Assembly: GCF_022170825.1 (NCBI RefSeq)
Contig: NZ_CP081878.1
Location: forward strand, 1,390,001-1,454,000
Direction of reading: 5' to 3'
Origin: Exiguobacterium acetylicum
Lineage (GTDB): Bacteria > Bacillota > Bacilli > Exiguobacteriales > Exiguobacteriaceae
DNA length: 64,000 nt
Position numbers and translations under genes: made by a program. The stretch's first letter is position 1, and the number at the start of each line of letters is the position of its first letter. Under the pieces are notes generated by a model that was given only the letters and a program-made list of their open reading frames with translations, made no database searches and was not told where the DNA came from. Below are positions 61,188-64,000 of this stretch, in pieces.

Positions 61188-62171
61188 ATGATGGTGGCAT
61201 CGGTCTATGATTTGCAGGAAACGAGGAATAAAATCGATCAGGAACTGACGATTCGCTCAAGTAACGCTGTCATCCTCATGTGTGCGATTTTCATTGCTTC
61301 CATCGGATTAAATCTGAACTCGATTCCTGTCATCATCGGCGCGATGCTGATTTCCCCGCTCATGAATCCGATTCTTGGACTCGGCATCGCACTTGGGCTA
61401 TCAGATATCCCCTTGTTTAAAAAAGCATTGCGTCTCTTGATCGTTCAGTTGACGATCAGCCTCGTGACATCGACGATCTATTTCTCGTTTTCTCCGCTGA
61501 CGGCAGCAAGTGACGAACTGATCGCGCGTACGTTCCCGACGATTTGGGATGTTCTGATTGCATTTGCCGGAGGGCTTGCCGGATGGATTGGTCTACGGAA
61601 GAAAGGTGCGAACAACATCGTTCCCGGCGTTGCGATCGCCACTGCCTTGATGCCTCCTGTCTGCACGATCGGATACGCGATCGCGAATCAGAATCTAGCC
61701 TATGCACTAGGGGCCAGTTATTTATTTTTGATTAACTGTAGCTTTATTTTGATTGCGACGTTTTTAGGTGTGAAATGGCTTCTACGGTCTGACAACAGTC
61801 TGCAAATCCAGTCCTCTCGCCGGATTAATCGTTCGTTGATTGCCTTCGCCTGTCTGATCAGTATTCCGAGCCTTTATACAGCGTACGTCTTAAGTCAGGA
61901 AAGTCTGTTCCAAACGAATCTCGAGCGGTATGTCGATGAGGAATTCCGAGACACGTTCGTGATTGAGCATCGTTATGATGAAGAGCGGCGGAGCTTAACA
62001 GTCACGACATTAGGTATGCGATATGATGCACGTGAGCGAGAACAGTTAAGCGAGTCATTAGACGATTACGGTCTGGCGAACGTCAAGTTGACAGTCATCC
62101 AAATCCCAGACTTGAATCAACTGGATCGGGAGCAATTGGAAAAACTGTTTACCGATCAAACCCAACGATGA
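61188..62171 (+). CDS. DUF389 membrane protein
   Basis: A 327-residue protein of the DUF389/TIGR00341 family. The family hallmark is a run of helices with SSNAVILMCAIFIASIGLNL, IIGAMLISPLMNPILGLGIAL and GVAIATALMPPVCTIGYAIA. The C-terminal 110 residues are cytoplasmic, with an alpha/beta pattern. The start is ATGATG after AAGGTGG. It is the first gene of an operon with a K+ channel and a ClC protein. The family has no settled function. Confidence 0.92.
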   Translation: MMVASVYDLQETRNKIDQELTIRSSNAVILMCAIFIASIGLNLNSIPVIIGAMLISPLMNPILGLGIALGLSDIPLFKKALRLLIVQLTISLVTSTIYFSFSPLTAASDELIARTFPTIWDVLIAFAGGLAGWIGLRKKGANNIVPGVAIATALMPPVCTIGYAIANQNLAYALGASYLFLINCSFILIATFLGVKWLLRSDNSLQIQSSRRINRSLIAFACLISIPSLYTAYVLSQESLFQTNLERYVDEEFRDTFVIEHRYDEERRSLTVTTLGMRYDAREREQLSESLDDYGLANVKLTVIQIPDLNQLDREQLEKLFTDQTQR

Positions 62172-62192
62172 CGGCACAAAGGGGGAAACACG

Positions 62193-62543
62193 ATGCTCGC
62201 GTTTTTTATCCTGATCCGTAATTTTTTTCATGTCATCCGTATCTTGTTCAAGCAAGAAGAACAAAAAGCATTGATGATCATGGTTGGTGCCCTTTTCTTA
62301 ATTGGAACAGTCTTTTATCATAATGTCGAAAAATTTAGTATTCTCGATGCATTCTATTTTTCCGTCATGACGCTTGCGACGGTCGGGTATGGAGACCTTG
62401 TTCCGCAAACGGCGTTCGGAAAATTATTTTCGATCGTTTATGTCATGCTGGGTGTCGGTGTCCTCAGTGCGGTCATCGTTAACTTCAATATGGCGTTAAA
62501 ACAATATCACCGGGATAAGAAGAACAAGGAGGAGCGGAAATGA
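62193..62543 (+). CDS. Two-helix potassium channel
   Basis: A 116-residue minimal K+ channel subunit with two helices and the canonical selectivity filter TVGYGD at residues 63-68, preceded by the pore helix AFYFSVMTLA. No RCK regulatory domain is attached, so tetramers should be simple KcsA-like pores. AAAGGGGG precedes the ATG. Its stop overlaps the start of the ClC gene (ATGA), so the two are translationally coupled. Confidence 0.93.
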   Translation: MLAFFILIRNFFHVIRILFKQEEQKALMIMVGALFLIGTVFYHNVEKFSILDAFYFSVMTLATVGYGDLVPQTAFGKLFSIVYVMLGVGVLSAVIVNFNMALKQYHRDKKNKEERK

Positions 62544-63772
62544 AGTCCCACCTGACACATCTCATCCATTGTCTGCTACTTGGAGCAATCGTCGGGATAA
62601 CTGCGGCACTCTTCTTAAATGGCATTAATGGATCGATTCATGTCGTCTGGCACGTGTTACCTGATGTGGTTGATCTACCGTATCATGGAGTATGGATTGG
62701 ATTACTAGGGGGACTTGGGATCGGTTTGGTGCAAAAGTATATCGGCGATTATCCGAAGACGATGCACGAGACAGTGGCAACATTTAAAAATGAGGGACGT
62801 GTTCCCTACAGGGGAGCACTGTGGAAAAATGCGGGAGCGGCATGGATCGTGCTGACCTGCGGGGCGAGTCTCGGACCGGAAGCGGCGTTGATCAGCATCC
62901 TTGGCGGAATGGTGACTTGGATCGGTGACCGCTTGCGTATGACGGAGCCGCAACGGCTAACGTTTTTGCAGACAGGGTATGCCGCAATGATATCGACGAT
63001 TTTTCATGCACCGTTTGTCAGTGTGTCGGAAGCAATCGAAGAGGAACCGATTCAGAAGAACCCTTCCAAATGGGAGAAAGTCCAAAAAATCGTCTATTAT
63101 GGCATCTGTACGCTGATTGCCCTCGTGTGCTTTCGCGGCATCATGCATCTGTTTCCGCATACACAGGTGTTTTCGATTAAAATACCGTCTATCGCCTGGA
63201 ACATGGGCGTCATTTGGTTCATAGTGCCTGCAGTAGGGGTCGGAATCGTCTTTGGACTCTTATTTATACTGCTGGAACGATGGACGGATAAGGTCGCTTC
63301 CACTGTTACGCATCCTGTCAGATTAGCATTAATTGCAGGTCTTGCGATTGGTCTCGCTTCGCTGATATCACCGTACCTGTTATTTTCAGGTGAACACGAG
63401 ATTCTGGAGTTTTCAAAAGAAGCCTCTTCCTGGTCGATCGGGGCATTGTTTCTCCTTGCCATCGGAAAAGGCTTATTGACCCATTTATGTTTTTCCTGTG
63501 GCTGGAGAGGCGGAAAGATCTTTCCGTTGATTTTTTCGAGTACCGTCATCGCGTTTTGTCTCAGTTCACTCAGTCCGTTCATGCCGGGTCTCATCATCAC
63601 GATTGTCGTCACCGCAAGTTGTACCGTCGTCTTGCGCCAACCTTTAGTGACGGCTACTTTATTATTATTTTTATTTCCACTTCAGTTCTTTCCACTTATC
63701 GTCCTATTATCTCTAGGTATTCATCAGTTGATGAGTCGCTACGGAAAATATCTTCCCTTTTCAATCGTTTGA
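62540..63772 (+). CDS. ClC-type chloride channel/antiporter family protein
   Basis: A 410-residue ClC-family membrane protein. The first selectivity region is GASLGPEAALI (residues 108-118). In the H+/Cl- exchanger of E. coli this region is GREGP with the gating glutamate; here the corresponding residue is Leu, so proton-coupled gating as known there is not expected. About eleven helices are visible. It is coupled to the K+ channel by a 4-base overlap. The K+ and anion pathways may act together in charge balance or osmotic stress. Confidence 0.9.
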   Translation: MKSHLTHLIHCLLLGAIVGITAALFLNGINGSIHVVWHVLPDVVDLPYHGVWIGLLGGLGIGLVQKYIGDYPKTMHETVATFKNEGRVPYRGALWKNAGAAWIVLTCGASLGPEAALISILGGMVTWIGDRLRMTEPQRLTFLQTGYAAMISTIFHAPFVSVSEAIEEEPIQKNPSKWEKVQKIVYYGICTLIALVCFRGIMHLFPHTQVFSIKIPSIAWNMGVIWFIVPAVGVGIVFGLLFILLERWTDKVASTVTHPVRLALIAGLAIGLASLISPYLLFSGEHEILEFSKEASSWSIGALFLLAIGKGLLTHLCFSCGWRGGKIFPLIFSSTVIAFCLSSLSPFMPGLIITIVVTASCTVVLRQPLVTATLLLFLFPLQFFPLIVLLSLGIHQLMSRYGKYLPFSIV

Positions 63773-63868
63773 TAAATATTGTTATGGCAAACTAACTAAA
63801 TCATTATTTGTCTTATGTCTACTGTCTTTTTATACTTATCAGGAGATGACAGTAAAGGAGAAGAAGAC

Positions 63869-64000
63869 ATGATTGATTTTGAATGGTATCGGAGTTTCAT
63901 TCACGTGTACCAACAACGTTCTGTCTCGGCAGCTGCACGAATTCGTTTTTTAACACAACCGGCGGTCAGTCAGCATATCGCGGCGCTCGAGGCAGAGCTT
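63869..64000 (+). CDS. LysR family transcriptional regulator (partial, N-terminal end)
   Basis: The right edge of the window cuts this gene after 44 codons. The start MIDFEWYRSFIHVYQQRSVS and the following AAARIRFLTQPAVSQHIAAL match the LysR helix-turn-helix. AAAGGAG lies 8 bases before the ATG. The downstream ligand domain is not visible, so its target is unknown; the ClC operon just upstream is in the same direction. Confidence 0.85.
   Translation, partial: MIDFEWYRSFIHVYQQRSVSAAARIRFLTQPAVSQHIAALEAEL

Noticed and set aside
1..64000. CRISPR arrays, tRNA or rRNA genes, prophage structural genes
   Set aside because: No regularly spaced repeats, no tRNA or rRNA sequence and no phage gene cluster were seen in the window.

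Overview
The window looks like a chromosomal segment of a low-to-mid GC Gram-positive bacterium of the Bacillales, most like Exiguobacterium. The reasons are strong AGGAGG ribosome sites, frequent TTG and GTG starts, a T-box leader, a Firmicutes-type LexA box, lipoproteins with classic lipoboxes, and the mix of SstT, HxlR, PadR and PTS genes. The genus is an inference from gene style; no rRNA or tRNA gene is present to confirm it. Most of the segment is ordinary chromosome.

Layout. 1-2400: a tautomerase (cut by the window edge), a UPF0303/HbpS-like protein, an aldo/keto reductase and an HxlR regulator. 2700-5150: a run of small membrane proteins of unknown role. 5500-9300: SstT serine/threonine symporter, two small surface proteins, phosphatidylserine decarboxylase and a small membrane protein with a double palindrome in its promoter. 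9300-17340: a secreted protein, a TetR regulator, a ceramidase-like hydrolase, a DUF4825-like lipoprotein, then a PadR/HAAS/ABC-2 exporter operon. 17340-21330: TerC, an LLM oxidoreductase plus MFS exporter, and a divergent HxlR regulator. 21330-22800: a decayed IS3-type element and an AT-rich orphan gene. 23000-26300: a dehydrogenase, a zinc metallopeptidase and two tandem ~30-residue membrane peptides too short for routine gene calling. 26400-31300: a chitobiose/cellobiose PTS operon with a divergent GntR regulator. 31300-41000: a LexA-box gene, a GNAT enzyme and three c-di-GMP proteins. 37000-45000: a duplicated block of small envelope genes around an NmrA/Rrf2 operon. 45000-57000: an unknown gene pair, an EamA transporter, two giant FtsX-type permeases, and a T-box-controlled MFS/GNAT pair. 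57000-64000: small envelope proteins, an NHL-repeat protein, a dehydrogenase, a DUF389/K+ channel/ClC operon and the start of a LysR gene.

How the parts work together. Two HxlR regulators and three near-identical double-palindrome operators tie the aldo/keto reductase to the MFS/LLM/HxlR locus, which suggests one regulon for electrophile or quinone-type stress. The chb-like genes form one translationally coupled operon. The GGDEF, GGDEF-EAL and GGEEF proteins form a c-di-GMP island.

The most unusual items are: the T-box in front of an efflux pump plus acetyltransferase; the duplicated envelope block whose two copies have decayed in complementary ways; a beta-propeller lipoprotein split by a correctly phased T-TTA-AAA slip site; paired giant permeases with added tandem extracellular domains and no ATPase nearby; and the twin mini-peptides at 26035-26265.
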